Origin: Datisca glomerata
Taxonomy: Eukaryota; Streptophyta; Magnoliopsida; Cucurbitales; Datiscaceae
DNA: 64,000 nucleotides
Assembly: GCA_003255025.1 (NCBI GenBank)
Contig: QANY01011400.1
Location: forward strand, 1,570,787 to 1,634,786
Direction of reading: 5' to 3'
Part shown: positions 11,788 to 24,500 of the stretch, one piece after another
Layout: every line of letters starts with the position of its first letter
Position numbering within the stretch: position 1 is the first letter of the stretch
Made by a program: the position numbers and the translations under genes
Notes under the pieces: generated by a model
Databases searched by the model: none
What the model was told of the DNA's origin: nothing
Seen by the model: the letters and a program-made list of their open reading frames with translations, nothing else

Positions 11788-13667
11788 TATTAGATCATGT
11801 TTTAAAAATTTGAGGAAAAATAATGAACCACGAATAGTTCGTGGGCAGAAAATAAAAAAAACATTCACATCAACTATTTAATCATATTAAATACAAAATA
11901 TTTTATGATCATGCATATTTAGATTGACGTATTTAGAAGAGGTGGAAATAATATTATATCTTTCTTGTATCGGAGAAATTCTTACTTGGTGGAATCCTAT
12001 TGATTGTCTTGCGTTCTTCGTTCTTCGTAGAACTTGAATCAATCTTCGCACCAACAACCAATCGTAGAATTCAGAAGTATATATTAATGGGATGTCGTCA
12101 TGAATTGAGTGTGGATTCTCAAAATAACAGAAAAAAAAAACAAAAGTTTCTCTTCTTCCTCTAGATTTCAGCGGCAACATGGAAGAGAGAGAGAAACTCT
12201 TTCTTTGCCCTGTGTAATCCCGCATTGTGTTCAGGGTTATGTCAACCCACTTAGAGAGGCAACCCTAATGTCATCCTTCATATAAATTATGAAATTTACA
12301 CATACACCCCTATATTGTAAATTACCAAAATTCTCCTCCCTCGATTGTAATTGTCAAAATTTTACATCTCCCTAGAGTCAATACTGTGTCCAAATTCATC
12401 AATCCAAATTGATAAATTAAATTGATATCTATCAATTAATTAATTAGTATTTTTATTTATTAACTATCCAATAATTAGAAAATAATAATTAAATAATTTG
12501 AACATTAATTTTTGCTCTTCACTCCTGTGCCCGAATTCATCATATATGGGTTCGGGAAGTATACCTTGATCCAAAACACATTTTTGGTCCGACTAGTGTT
12601 GTTTCTCATTCATGTCCTTATGAGCTACTCTTGAGACCGAATGGACCCACATGAATAAATCTATAGGATTCAAATACTCGATGAATTCTATAAATTCATG
12701 ACTTATTTAACTCTGACATTGCACGATTCCACTGGTCCGATGCTGAATCAACTCTTGATTCATGCGCTCTACATTTTCTATTGGTGCAAGTAAACACTTT
12801 TTATTTCACGATCCACGCAATATATTTTGTTATGTTACCCTTCGTGAATATCAGTAACAAGATCGAGATATAAAAATATCATTTCACCTATCTAGTTATT
12901 ATTTCCTTAACTCTTTTATTAACTGTGAATAAGAAAGATATAACAGTGAACTGTCTCGCACAGTTCACCATATCTTATTCAATGATTCATTTCATCGAGT
13001 ACATGACCAGGTTTATTTATTCACACACCTATCAATAAAGTATAATGTGATATTATCGCATTTACAATCTCGCCACGAATTCCATATTTGTGAATCACAT
13101 AACTCCAACATAGTTGAATCACGATCTCAACAGTCGAGGTATTGTCCGGTAATGTGAACTCACTCCTTTGGAGTATCAAAGACTATAAGTAACTAAGTCA
13201 AGTTTCGTATTTACCTCAGCATTAAAGTAATCATGAAAATATCCTTAAGGTGTAAACAATTAGATTTAGAGCTAGATAAACGATTTTACTCCAAACTAAT
13301 TTGTTACTGGTCTATTCAACATGTTCCATAACATGTCTAGGTCAACTGCTAGAGTCTCCACTCCCATACCCCAAGACCGACATCCTTTGGTTCAACCAGC
13401 AGCTCGTAATCGGACTCGATTGTCCAGTCGATCCTAAGACTGTGAATAACATTCTGAACTATTTCAGAAGAGTTTGTCTGGAAGACCCCTCAGTCTTTAC
13501 TCTTCTTACATTGGCAATAGTTCCAGGATTTGAGTAAATTATAAACACACTTTAATCAATAGAAAAACTTTCATTCATTCATTAAATCCAGTAATAAAAA
13601 TGTCTGAGAAATAACTAAATACTCATAAATAGTTATTACACCCTACTTTATAGACATAATTTCAACA
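11788..13667 (-). repeat. Copia-2 5' LTR
   Basis: An 1880-bp LTR. Its outer end on the minus strand is TGTTGAAATTATGTCTATAA (from 13667); its inner end is TATTAGATC at 11788 (TG decayed to TA) next to the PBS. Open frames inside it (11887-12225, 13301-13537) are chance frames. Confidence 0.75.
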
Positions 13668-14039
13668 ACATCCACCTCAACACCATAGATGAGGACATGG
13701 TGTAGCTCTCAGATGAGGAGGTAGAAGCAGTGCCCGAAACTTAAAAGACACTCTTTTTGTGGAAGATGCTTCTATTATGGAGGAAGACACACTTAATGTG
13801 GAAGAAGACGTTGTGGAACATCATTTTTAGAATAATCATACTGGATTTGTAATCGTGTTTTGAATTATATTAGAGTTGTAGGTATTTTGAATCATATTTT
13901 GTTCTTTATGTTTTATGATTTTTTAAAAATGTAAGCTATTTATTATTTCTGTTGGGATATAAGATTATAAGATGTTCTACACTCTAATTTTATGGTTATG
14001 CAAGTTTGAATTGGGTGAAGTATGAAAATAGGCAAAAGG
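13668..14039. other. Intergenic, no gene seen
   Basis: Contains short acidic open triplet runs (GAGGAGGTAGAAG, GTGGAAGAAGACG) that suggest an old coding fragment. No motif is strong enough to name. Confidence 0.4.
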
Positions 14040-14330
14040 GCTAGGAATTAACACTAAAATAGCCTTTACAGTTAAAAATGAAATAACCGAAATCATCTTT
14101 GCAAAAGACAATTTTAGTTGAAAATTAATATACCTGAAATCATCTTTTACAAATCCACGGTCCTTGGCACAATAAGTATTGCCACGATGAAATCATCTTT
14201 TGCGAACATGATTTTCGCCATGTGAAAATCGTCTTTGCACATCATGGCCTAAACTACTATAGTTTTGGAATATTTTTCAGAACTACTCTGTTTTAGAAGT
14301 AAAAAAAATACGGTACTAGGTGTTAAAAAT
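14040..14330. repeat. Possible MULE end or small non-autonomous derivative
   Basis: The motif GAAATCATCTTTTGC or a near copy occurs about four times (about 14088, 14137, 14189 and 14225). It is followed by TTTTGGAATATTTTTCAGAA at about 14262. The same two signals, a GCGTCTTTTGCAAAGAC-like block and TTTTGGAGTATTTCTGATTTT, mark the ends of the Mutator-like element at 55335-59245. I infer kinship with that family. Confidence 0.4.
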
Positions 14331-14464
14331 CCCAGAACTCTTCAAGATGTCGCGAGATTGAACAAAATCAATGTATGCATTCAAATAAAAATATTTGAGG
14401 GGCTAATTTACGTGCCACTACATAACAAGTGCCTTCCCAAATCCACAATGCAGACGTGCAGCCA

Positions 14465-14720
14465 TGTTATTTGCATTCACTAGGTCGCAACGTACAACGT
14501 TGTGACACCATGAAATGTATGTGTCTTATAAGGTCACAATACGAACACATCACCATGACATATGCTTTCACTTAGTCACAATGTTCTTGTGTCGTAACAT
14601 CCCATTATGTATATGCGCCTTCATGACGTGCACCTCATAAGGCCCCAATAATGCACACACGCTGCCACGACGTGTGCTTTCATCACTGTGTGCATATGTC
14701 ATGACATCATACTTGACTTT
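14465..14720. repeat. Imperfect repeats rich in GACGTG/CACAACGT
   Basis: Three or four related blocks of about 60-70 bp. Each has a GTCACAA-type start, a CAC/ACG core and an ATGACATATGCTTTCA or CGACGTGTGCTTTCA end. No coding signal. Type unknown. Confidence 0.4.
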
Positions 14721-15226
14721 ACCATAACTTTAGATGTGTGCCCGGACTTAAGATAAGATGAGGTTCGTTACATCATAGCAGAGTTTTCCACCTTATGTAA
14801 CTTTTCTATCAAGTTTATGTGTCTGCCTTCACACTCCCATTCTCCGCCGTCACTAGCTAATAGACCTTTCTTCTATAGATCTACATACTTATTCTATAGT
14901 CGACGCGTGACACAAAGTCACCAGACAAACGCTCATGCCATTTAGCGCGTTTTTATTTTTAAGATAAACAAGTAGTCAGTTGAATTAATTAAATAATGTG
15001 TTCGATCATTTATATTTTAATATTTTATTAGTTCTTAAAATTATTTATTAAATTAACACATGAATACTTCACGAACTTTGTAAATCAAAGTTGTTACTTG
15101 GTGTGTAAACTCACTCTTGATTGTTGTCTAACACATGAATAAGTTGACGGTAAGGCAACCACGAATTTTATCGTTTAAGACAACCAGACAGACGTGAACG
15201 ATAATCAATTCAGATAGTAGAAGGAA
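14721..15226. other. Upstream region of RBL10
   Basis: No gene and no clear promoter motif. It should hold the RBL10 promoter and 5' UTR. Confidence 0.4.
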
Positions 15227-15395
15227 ATGGTGGCAGGATCTGGCGCCGCTCAGCCCTTCGGCTTCCGAATATACAGGATAAGACCCGCGCAAATTGATCT
15301 TATCACGACCGCTGCTTCTCTCCGCCTTGGTCACCTTCTCCACCGCCGTATAGCCCATCGGCTTCATATCGGCTTCCATCTTCACTCTTTCTTTA

Positions 15396-15453
<58 letters not shown>

Positions 15454-18400
15454 TGGTTACAGAGAAATATTTGCAATTACATTAAAATCTGCAATCCAGT
15501 CTCCTGCTAAAATTTCTCTAATCTGTTTTGCACACTTCAAACCCAATTTATCGGTTTGGCGAAAAGGCAGAGAAATATATTTTAAGAGCATTTAGTAGTT
15601 TTGAAATATTTTATGCTAAAACTTTCCTAAGGCATGTTTATTGCTATCAAAACAATTTTAGTGGATTAAAATTACTTATTAAATTCTTAAGATCGAGAAA
15701 TATCTCATAATAATGCACCCTCAGACTAATACTGCTCTTCATCTGAGAGAAACTCTTACTTATAGGTTACAAGATGATAAATTTTGTTCATATATGAAGC
15801 CGAATATCATACTGAACAAGCACCCGCACAAAAGACATGCGTAATGCTGTAGAAGAAATAAATAATTGAAGATGATTTCTTCGTTAAAAATGGTTTATGG
15901 TCACTGGTCAGCTGCTTTCCGGTTCACAGTGTGCGTGTATATGAATTTTGTGCATATCTCATATCTATATGTATGTATATATATAAGGTCTGTGATATAT
16001 TAAATGAGTGAATATTGGAGAAAATTTTCAAAACTTGAAAAAACCGACATCCAAATATTTTTATATTCTCTCTCAGGTATATGCTATACACGCACACGTT
16101 TTGTTATAAAATTTTCCATGTGTTCGCAAGGTATATGTAATATGCCATGTCCACATATGTGTCTGTGGGTTGCTTCTAGTTCTAGCTGATATGTATTTCA
16201 TTCGAATTGGAACCATTTCTCCATCAGTGAAATTCTTAAAAGTACATTGCGTTGTAAGTCTTTATGTAAAACTCGAATATGGGGCATCATATGTCAGCTA
16301 TGAAACAAAATCAGAATACTGTTGATATTTGACAAGCTTATACGGAAATACTGGTCAAGAAAAAAGTTACACTTTAACCATATTGTCATATTAGTTGCAA
16401 AGTATATGATTTCAACAGGTTTAATAAAACCACTCCTTTATGTTGCGAAGAAAAAAGGTAATATGTTTTTTATTCTGGCTTGAAAGTTTTAGTTGTTAAG
16501 TTGAAACAGACTTATTTGAGTTTGAGCTTGCAATGTGGGTGAGTTTGGTAACCGTACCGTTTCTTTGCCTGAAGGATGTATGTTGCTCTAGAGCTCTCAG
16601 ATTGACAGGATTCAATTTTCTTCAATTAGCAGAGGGTACTTTGTCATCCACATGTTCAGCTTGTTTATCTTTCTTCAATGGCGGAGAGACTGGAAAAAAA
16701 AATGAGGGAATGCCTAATTGGAGCGCGTCTAGTAGAAATACACTGAATAAAAGACAATGGACAAATATTCTTCTTGCTGTTAATGTTTTGTAAGTATCAT
16801 TAATCGCCTTTGTTGAACTATAAGAAGTTAGTCTGTATATAGTCTGTTAATTATACTGTCTCATGCAACATCTGCTTCTATTTCTTTTTTTTTTCTTTGT
16901 CGTTCTTACAGGATTTATGTAGCACAACTTGCAACACAAGGGAGGCTAACCATAATGGGAGCCAAGGTGAAATATGACAAACAATGTAAACTTAACTTTG
17001 TTTGATTTCTAGACTTACACTTTATGGATTTCTACCTTGTTAACTTATATATTCACAGATAAACTATCTTATTGACAAAGGACAAATCTGGAGGCTGGCT
17101 ACATCTTCCTTTCTGCATGCTAACATTGGACATCTCATGGTCTTGTTTTAACCTTATGCTCCTTACGCTTCCATGCATCTCATGGATGATATTATGTTCT
17201 TCCCTGAAATCAGATCAGATATATGAGATTGAAATATTTTTCAGGTTAACTGTTATTCATTGAATTCTGTTGGTCCGGCAGTGGAGAACATCAGCGGTCC
17301 TTGGAGATATCTTGCAATTTACTTTGCCTCTGCAATTGCAAGTAAAAGCTCATTATCTCACTACCACATCAAATGATGTTTCTTACACAATAGTATTTTG
17401 ACTCCATCATTTCAAGAAAATCAGGTTCAGCAGTAAGTTACTGGTTCTGCAAGGCACCATCAGTTGGTGCATCAGGAGCAATTTTTGGATTAGTAAGTTT
17501 TTCCATTGTTAATTTAATTAGTATGTGTATAGATGTCGAGAGACGCAATCGCGAAGTGTGAACATAAGAAATTATTCCTAATTTAGAAACACTACACTTT
17601 TAAATAAGCTATACCCATACTCAAATCTTTTTCTTTAGTAATGGCCTACCTTTACATTTTTTCTCTGGGTTTTTGGTTCAGGTTGGATCTTTTGCTGTCT
17701 TTGTCATGAGACATCGAACCCTGGTTGGAGGTGGCAAAGAAGATCTACAGCATTTAGCACGTATAATAGTCCTGAACATGGTACATTTTCCTGATTTTCC
17801 TTTTTTGTTGTGAGAAGGATTTGAACCTTTGCATTTATCACTTAATGATTATAGACGGTAAAATTTAACGCAAAATATTTCAAGCCAATTCAATGAAATA
17901 TCAAGTCATCTTTCAGAATTGGCATGACCTATGAATGATCATGTCATTGATTTTTTTTTATAAGATGTTTTACAGGACACTCTTCATGAGCATAGCTTGC
18001 TTCACTGTATTTCACTTGCTATAGGCACTGCATTTACCTTTTTCAGCTACCTTCTTTTTAGCTGGAAATAATGACGATAAGCGTATATCTTGCAGGCACT
18101 TGGACTAATCTCCAAAGGCATTGACAACTGGGGACACGTAAGCTATACCAGACGCTTCAGTTCATAGTTCTTCATTTCTTTTTAAATCCTTAGGAGAAGT
18201 TCTGTCTGACGAGTTGATGAAGTGACAAAAATCGTTTTTCTTTCATGGCCGAAACTAGAAAGACAGCAGGATCCGCTTCAGCAAGATAGTAACTTTTGAT
18301 AATAATCATAAAATTGATTCTGATGTTATCAGTGGAAAATTAAATCAGAAAAGAGATGAAATATATAGCCACTTGATAAAAATAACAAATATGTAGTACA

Positions 18401-19041
18401 GCTTAGCTTTGGACTTGAAGGTGTGCTGAAAAATATCTACAAGGAAGCTTTATCAAGTTCGTCTATCAACTAGTCTTTTTGGTGTTCGGTTAGGATATCT
18501 TCTCCTCCGAACCTTGTTGTAAACTTTCTTTTTATTAATAAAATTTCTGTTTCTTGTCAAAAATCTATTGGTAGAACAGTTTTTTAGTGTGAGTGTGGTC
18601 GAGTTGAGTGCGGTAGATTTGGTCATCAAAAAACTCAATTTTCAAAGATGGGGGTATGCGTGTTCAATGTGTTAGATGAAGAAAATCAAACTTGATCATT
18701 GTTTCGTGTGTAGAAGAAAATTTCTAGAACGGCTGGAATGTGAAAATTTCGTACTCTCTATAACTTTGAGTTTATTTTAAAAACCATTGAGTCAATGAGT
18801 CTAATAGTTCTCTTTACCTAAATAATGTAGAAAATATTTTCTTTGAAGTTGTGTTTTGCTAATGCTGTTATTTTGACAAATGTATATATATCAGGTAGGA
18901 GGGCTGCTTGGCGGAGCAGCCGCTTCATGGCTTCTCGGACCTTCGTGGAAGCTTGAATCCACGCCCAAGGATGGTCGTCGAAGAACATTTACCGACAAAG
19001 CTCCAATTTTCTACCTCATCGGCAAAACAAAGAGATCCTAA
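15227..19041 (+). CDS. RBL10: RHOMBOID-LIKE 10, chloroplast intramembrane serine protease-like
   Basis: Nine exons with GT/AG borders: 15227-15397, 16575-16789, 16912-16966, 17059-17139, 17245-17341, 17425-17492, 17682-17780, 18096-18137 and 18895-19041, giving 324 residues in one frame. Rhomboids cut membrane proteins inside the bilayer, and RBL10 family members sit in the plastid envelope. Visible hallmarks: HANIGHLM then [11 protein letters not shown] in exons 4-5; catalytic Ser in GASGAIFGL (exon 6); catalytic His in NWGHVGGLLGG (exons 8-9). The N-terminus (57 residues of exon 1) is rich in Arg, Ser and His with few acids, as in a transit peptide. Exons 4-9 are certain. Exons 1-2 are less so: the exon 1 donor is the weak GTCTCT at the edge of a TC repeat, and the exon 2 acceptor was chosen by phase. 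The catalytic residues look intact, so the gene should be active. Confidence 0.9.
15399..15449 (+). repeat. (TC)n microsatellite at start of RBL10 intron 1
   Basis: About 25 uninterrupted TC units begin at the second base of the predicted splice donor (AAG|GTCTCTC). Confidence 0.9.
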
Positions 19042-20050
19042 GCTAAGTGCTTAACCGCCCCTACTTGGCAAAACGGTGTTGCTTTATTCATTTTCGACAT
19101 TAAATGAGTAAATTTAAATATGTTTTGATGAGCTTATCGTAAAATTAAAGATGGTGTTTGGTTCAATGTGATGTTATGGAAGTATGATGGGGGCTTCTTA
19201 TACTCGTTCTTGTGTTAATTAAGCATGCTTATAATAAAAAGTTGTTACATATGTCATGAACAACTGTGATTAGTGTCATACGATTATAGATAAATCAATC
19301 CAGAGCTCTCCATATGAAAGAATTTCTTACCTATATTTCATATTGCTGCATGCCCACATTTATCAATGAATTTTATGGTTATACATTGAAATATAGGTAA
19401 AAAATTCGAAGTTACATTACATTAAGATGATAATGATATTTTTATGAAGAAATCTTTTGAAACTCCCCATTTGTTGGATCATGATGCGCGGGCTCATCCA
19501 CGATCAAACATCAACGATAAGGAATATCAGCGATAAGGAACAACTTCTCCTCACATGATCAGAAGGTGGGTCTTGTTCTGTTAAGACAAATATGGCCTTC
19601 AGATTAGCTAAATTTCACGAGTTATCCTATCACTGCGCTGTTTATTAATTGTTAACTTCTAAGTTCTAACACATTCAAATATTCAAAGTTTATTTGGAAT
19701 TCTTTACGAACATACATACCGATAAAAAAAGTATCGTGTGGTTCGGGCTTTTAACGTGTTTTTAAAGACTAGAGGGAGAAAAGTTCAGGGACCTTGATTA
19801 AAAAAAGAAGAAAAAATTTTGGGACTACAAGAAAAAGTGAAAAATAGTTTAGGGACTAAAATAGTATTTCCCCTAATTATTTTCATGCATCACCATACAT
19901 TATTTCCACCACAATTTCAATAGATATCACGTACCACCAATGATTTGTCTTAGATATTGTAATATGTTCCAGCCATACAGTATCTAACAATCTACTAGTG
20001 CCTTTCTATCAAGGGGGTAAAAAAGAGAAATCTAAATCCTTTTGTAAAAT
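19042..20050. other. Intergenic, no gene seen
   Basis: RBL10 3' UTR and AT-rich spacer. The stretch 19790-19870 contains the phrase-like repeat AGGGAC...AAAATAGT common in plant intergenic DNA. No reading frame with recognisable motifs. Confidence 0.5.
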
Positions 20051-20053
20051 CTT

Positions 20054-20117
20054 AAAAAGAACCAACCACCTGTCTCTACACTAACAATTATAACATAATA
20101 AGTGGTTGGTTCTTTTT
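20054..20117. repeat. Perfect inverted repeat with 16-bp arms
   Basis: Arm AAAAAGAACCAACCAC at 20054-20069 is the exact reverse complement of GTGGTTGGTTCTTTTT at 20102-20117, with a 32-nt loop. It could be a small MITE-type element or a hairpin transcript. Confidence 0.8.
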
Positions 20118-20152
20118 GAGACGTAACAAGCAGCTATTCGCTTCCTTCTTGG

Positions 20153-20493
20153 TTAAATCATATCATAAGCCTTCTTACTGAGTTGTTTCCCTTCGGAAAC
20201 AGCATCCTTAAGTTTCTTTCTCCTAACATGTAGAAGATAAGTGTGGCCTGCCACCATCTGGCTTTGACCCTAAAATCATTCTTACCTTACCCATGTTTTT
20301 CTTTCGTTAAAGATTAAGAACATGTCTGTCAATACTTCTGAATAATCATCTTCTTCTTCACCTAATGCTTTAATCCTTTCCATTTCCAGTACCTGTCTAT
20401 GATGAGATTGACGAAAGGAGGCAAAATATTAAGAGCCCATATAACCTGATTATGCAATCTTTTCGGATAGAATGGACCACCCATCACTAAAGC
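20153..20493 (-). other. Candidate 3'-terminal exon(s) of the DUF7036 gene
   Basis: Two exon-like pieces. (a) After acceptor TTTGCAG at 20494, a frame of about 43 codons runs to a TAG at about 20362 and contains WALNILPPFVNLIIDRYWKW. (b) After acceptor ATTTTAG at 20270, a frame containing VRRKKLKDAVSEGKQLSKK ends with TAA at 20153. Piece (a) needs a phase-1 donor, but exon 4 of the gene to the right ends in phase 0, so the join is unresolved. They could instead belong to another transcript. Function unknown. Confidence 0.3.
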
Positions 20494-21574
20494 TGCAAAC
20501 GAAAAAAGACAGACCATAGAAATTGGACTTGTATGATTTCTAATAATCAGGAATATAAACTATACGAACGAGTAGGAAGAATACGGGAAAAATACATGTA
20601 GAGTAACATCATTCAACAACCACTTGCATACTATAATTGCAGCATACTGTGAGCTTTATCAGGACGCTTTCATGGTCTAATCGTTTGGACAAACTAACTC
20701 TCGGGGCATTTGTATTTACAGAGATAAAAGGAGAGGGTTTATGGCACAACATGAGAGGTGATGAAATTTTCTACTATATACTAACATCTTCTAGATATAT
20801 GCAGGGACATAAAAAGATGTATGTGAGTGTAGAAAAAGAAAGATTACGCAAAGCACATGTGTGAATAAAATAAATGGATACATACACAATTTAAGCCAAC
20901 TTAGTGCTAAAATTAGAGCGAGGAAGAATCCCAACAAATCTTGTTGTGCAAGATTTCCTAAATAAATGTTCATATAAATTGCAGCCTATAATTTGACTTA
21001 AAGATGGCATGTTATTATAATTGGATTAACTACATAACTAACATGTGTTCAATTTGTCTGATAGCTCATTCCCATATTTTTCTAGCATCAAACTTTTTAT
21101 AAGATTTTCGGAAGTTACTTGAGTAGAGAAAAGAATAAGGTCCATTGAACTAGATTCTCATCAACCAATCTTGTAATATCCAACAGTGAAGCAACTAAGT
21201 AAATAATGAGAGGAAACTTTTAGCCAGAGAGAGAGCCTTTAAAGATTCCATGGCATTGAAGAGGTTTTATCTAGAGTCATAAATAACAATGTCAATCAGG
21301 AGATGCGACTACGATACTTGCATTCCTAGTGACTATATCACGTTTGAGAGAAGCTATTGCAGAGATGAAAATCATGTACCATATAAGGTAAGAAATAAAA
21401 TGGTGATAATCATAGTTCTCTCATTATATACCATTTTTTATTTTTGAGCCTGCATCAGCAAAAAACAACCAATTATATATCTTATCAGGCTAAATACATG
21501 GTTAAAAGGTACAATTTTCACAAGCATACCTTCTAAAAACAAGCCGAAAACACACAAAACTCATTGTAACTTAC

Positions 21575-24500
21575 ATGGACAGATGATGCAAGCAATTGAG
21601 ACACAAAGTCCTTTTCACTCCCCTTATCCTTCACAGCCCTGGGTGAATTATGTGGAGGCAATTGAGATGTAGGACCCACATCTGATGCGTGTGGAGCAGG
21701 AGCACAAGGTTTATTAACTGGAGGTATACTTGGGTTAGTATATAGTGGTGACAAGATTGGAGGTACCATATGGCCGTGCTTACGACAAGGACGAGAATTC
21801 ACAATTACTGCCGAAGGGATGGGAGAAGAGGCTTCACAGTTAGACCGAGGTGGGAGGTGACTAATATCAGGGGAGGCCACTGGATTGTTTGATAAAGAAC
21901 GAGAAGGGTGTGGGGAAGATGATGGTTCTCCATTATCACTCAGCTCTGGTGCTGGAGCTGGAGCTGGAGAAGGAGTTGGAGATGTTGAATGGAGTCTTCC
22001 CTTAAGATAAGATGATAAACTGATGCTTTTCACATTACCAAACACAGTGTTATTAAGGCCAAGATTTCTTGCAGGAGAACCTGTAATGATTTCAGCCAAC
22101 TGCTTTAATCTCTGTGGCATGAGGCTCCCAAAATCTGACAAAACTGAAGCCTGAACAACTACGGGAGGAAATATTGTTGAGCCATCCGCGTTTGTTATTT
22201 GAACAAAAATATTCTGCATGACAAGAAAGGATAAACTCAAACCCCCATTATTCAACTATGAATGAAGATAGTAATAGAGAATCAGTATTTACTACTATAC
22301 ACAGTTAAAGGTAAGGATGGCCAGTAACTGCAAAAATTTGTTCCATTTAAAGGCTGTAAAAAATATGGCACCAGTGAAACACTATAGATAACCCAACAAT
22401 ATATGAGAATCAGTTATTTCTTCCTTTAAATTTTCTACAGCAAGAGATAGTTTCTTGAAACTTTTTCAAGGAATTTTCTATTCATTTCCTGCAGTTTGAT
22501 TAGCTCCTTTGCATGAACTAATTATTAGAGACAATTGTAAATTCACCCCCTAATGTACTGAATCACTCAAACAGATGTTATACCTCAGAAGGCCTCAGGT
22601 GCAATCCAAACCTCAGCTGATCCCTGAACTCAACAAAATTTTCCAGTATTTCAGATGTGGAATTATTGAGGGTAAAATTAAATAGAATCTGGGGTATCTG
22701 CCAAATTGAAGCAGATTGCGGAGGAATTACAGTAATGCCCCCTTGAAACTTCAGGGTCTCAAATGCAAATGGCCGCCCAAAAATTGAAGTTGTCAAAGTC
22801 AGGTTGGATTCCCGAAGGAACAGCTCAACTAAAGATGATCTCAGTACACTTAGGGAAACTGGGTTTATTGGAATAGTAATAGGATCAGAGAGAAAACCAA
22901 ACACCACGTTAGTCCAGTTAGATACATCGTGCATGGACAGAACAGCCACCTGTTGGAAATAAATTGTTATTTATCAGTTTACACCATCATTTATTTAAAA
23001 AAACACTTAAATTTGCAAAAGTCTAGAGAAAAACCTTCACATCAGGGACACCTATCTCCCCAGTAATGTCATACTCTAATCTTGCGATGTGTGGAAGAAG
23101 CTCCTTTACTGGTTTTTCCAGTCGGAAATATGCCTGAACTGTGGCTGGAGAGGAGAAACAAACTTATAAGTTATCCAGTGCCAGAAAAGTCCTAGGAAGA
23201 AGCGTGCAGAGTCCGAAACCAATGTATTCACATGCAAGGTATCCGATCTTGTTTAAGAATTTTCGAGTTTGAAACATAACCCAGTGCTCTCTTCTAAGAT
23301 GTTTTCTAACTTCAAACATTTTTTTTATTCGTAAAGGTAATTATATTATAAACAAAAGAACCCCTTAGGGCTGTACATCTGTGAAATCAGAAAAAGGAGT
23401 CCAGCTGTTAACTAACTTCAAACACAATCAATTAAGATTTTCATTTTCTCAGAAATAAGTTTGTTCCATCGCTGGACTATAAATATCATGGTAAGCCATC
23501 TAAGGAACACGTAAGGTTTAAAACCAAGTTTACTTAATTTTGTAACAAACTTGCACGGACCAATTTGTGCAGATAAATGCCCTTTATTGTGATACTATTA
23601 CAAACTGCCTTTCAATAGTAGGACCCATAATCAAAATTAAGATTACACGATAAGTAGAAAACTAAAAGATACATAATACAACACCATGGACACCCGTCCA
23701 GGATCTGTATGTTCTTGTCACCACATAAGATCCATGAGACGACTTTCCAAATCAATTTTTTTTTCTTTTTATCACGAGACTTCGTCTTATTATGAGGGAG
23801 CATTCCAAATATCCACTCACTCATCTTACCTACCTATTACACGCATTTTCTATTTACGGAAGCATACAAAATTGGACATTATACACTGTTCTTCAAGGAA
23901 AATCAATACAGGGTGGAGTGGCGGAAATAAGCTTTCATCATGAGTATAATTCCTGAGGTGCTACATGTTCATTTCAATGTGGAAATTATTGATAAGCATA
24001 CAATGATTTATAACTAATTCTCTTCTAAAAACTCTACTTCCCCCTAAAAGCTTATATGGATAAATTGAAAGACTCGTAACTAATTCTTCACCTTTTGGTT
24101 ATCTTCACCTTTTGGTTGTTTAAGGGTAACTAATTCGCTTCTAAAAACTCTACTTCCCCCTAAAAGCTTATTTGGATTAATTGAAAGACTCGTAAGTCAT
24201 AAGCAAAATCAAAACAAATAGAAATCCACATAGTGAAGATAATGAAATAATAAAGCTTATGGATAAGGGGCGTTGAAATGATCAGAGAGTTGTGCAACGA
24301 CTGCCAAACTAGTAAAAGTTTCTCATGAGAAAATCATGGAAAATCCTCTGAATTCATATGCATCTTTTAGAACATCTTTTCGTACTTTCCACCAAAAGAA
24401 CCACAGCTTTCAATCTCTATGAGAATCAAACAAGATGGTATATGCATTTAATATACTTTGGGTTAATGTGTACAAGGGACTAAAGTTCATGAGGGTAAAG

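Larger units (their letters stand above)
7459..13667 (-). mobile_element. Copia-2, Ty1/copia element interrupted by Copia-1
   Basis: Minus-strand order: 5' LTR (11788-13667), PBS, leader, gag, pol. Coding stops inside RNase H at 7459, where the Copia-1 LTR begins. The missing RNase H end and 3' LTR should lie left of the window, beyond Copia-1. Its LTR differs from the Copia-1 LTR apart from short terminal likeness, so it is a separate family and not a tandem array sharing one LTR. Confidence 0.82.

Noticed and set aside
11887..13537. Frames of 112 and 78 codons
   Set aside because: They lie inside the Copia-2 LTR, which has no coding role.
16004..17263. Separate small genes at 16004-16189 and 17072-17263
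   Set aside because: The first is intronic and the second is a shifted frame across exon 4 of RBL10.
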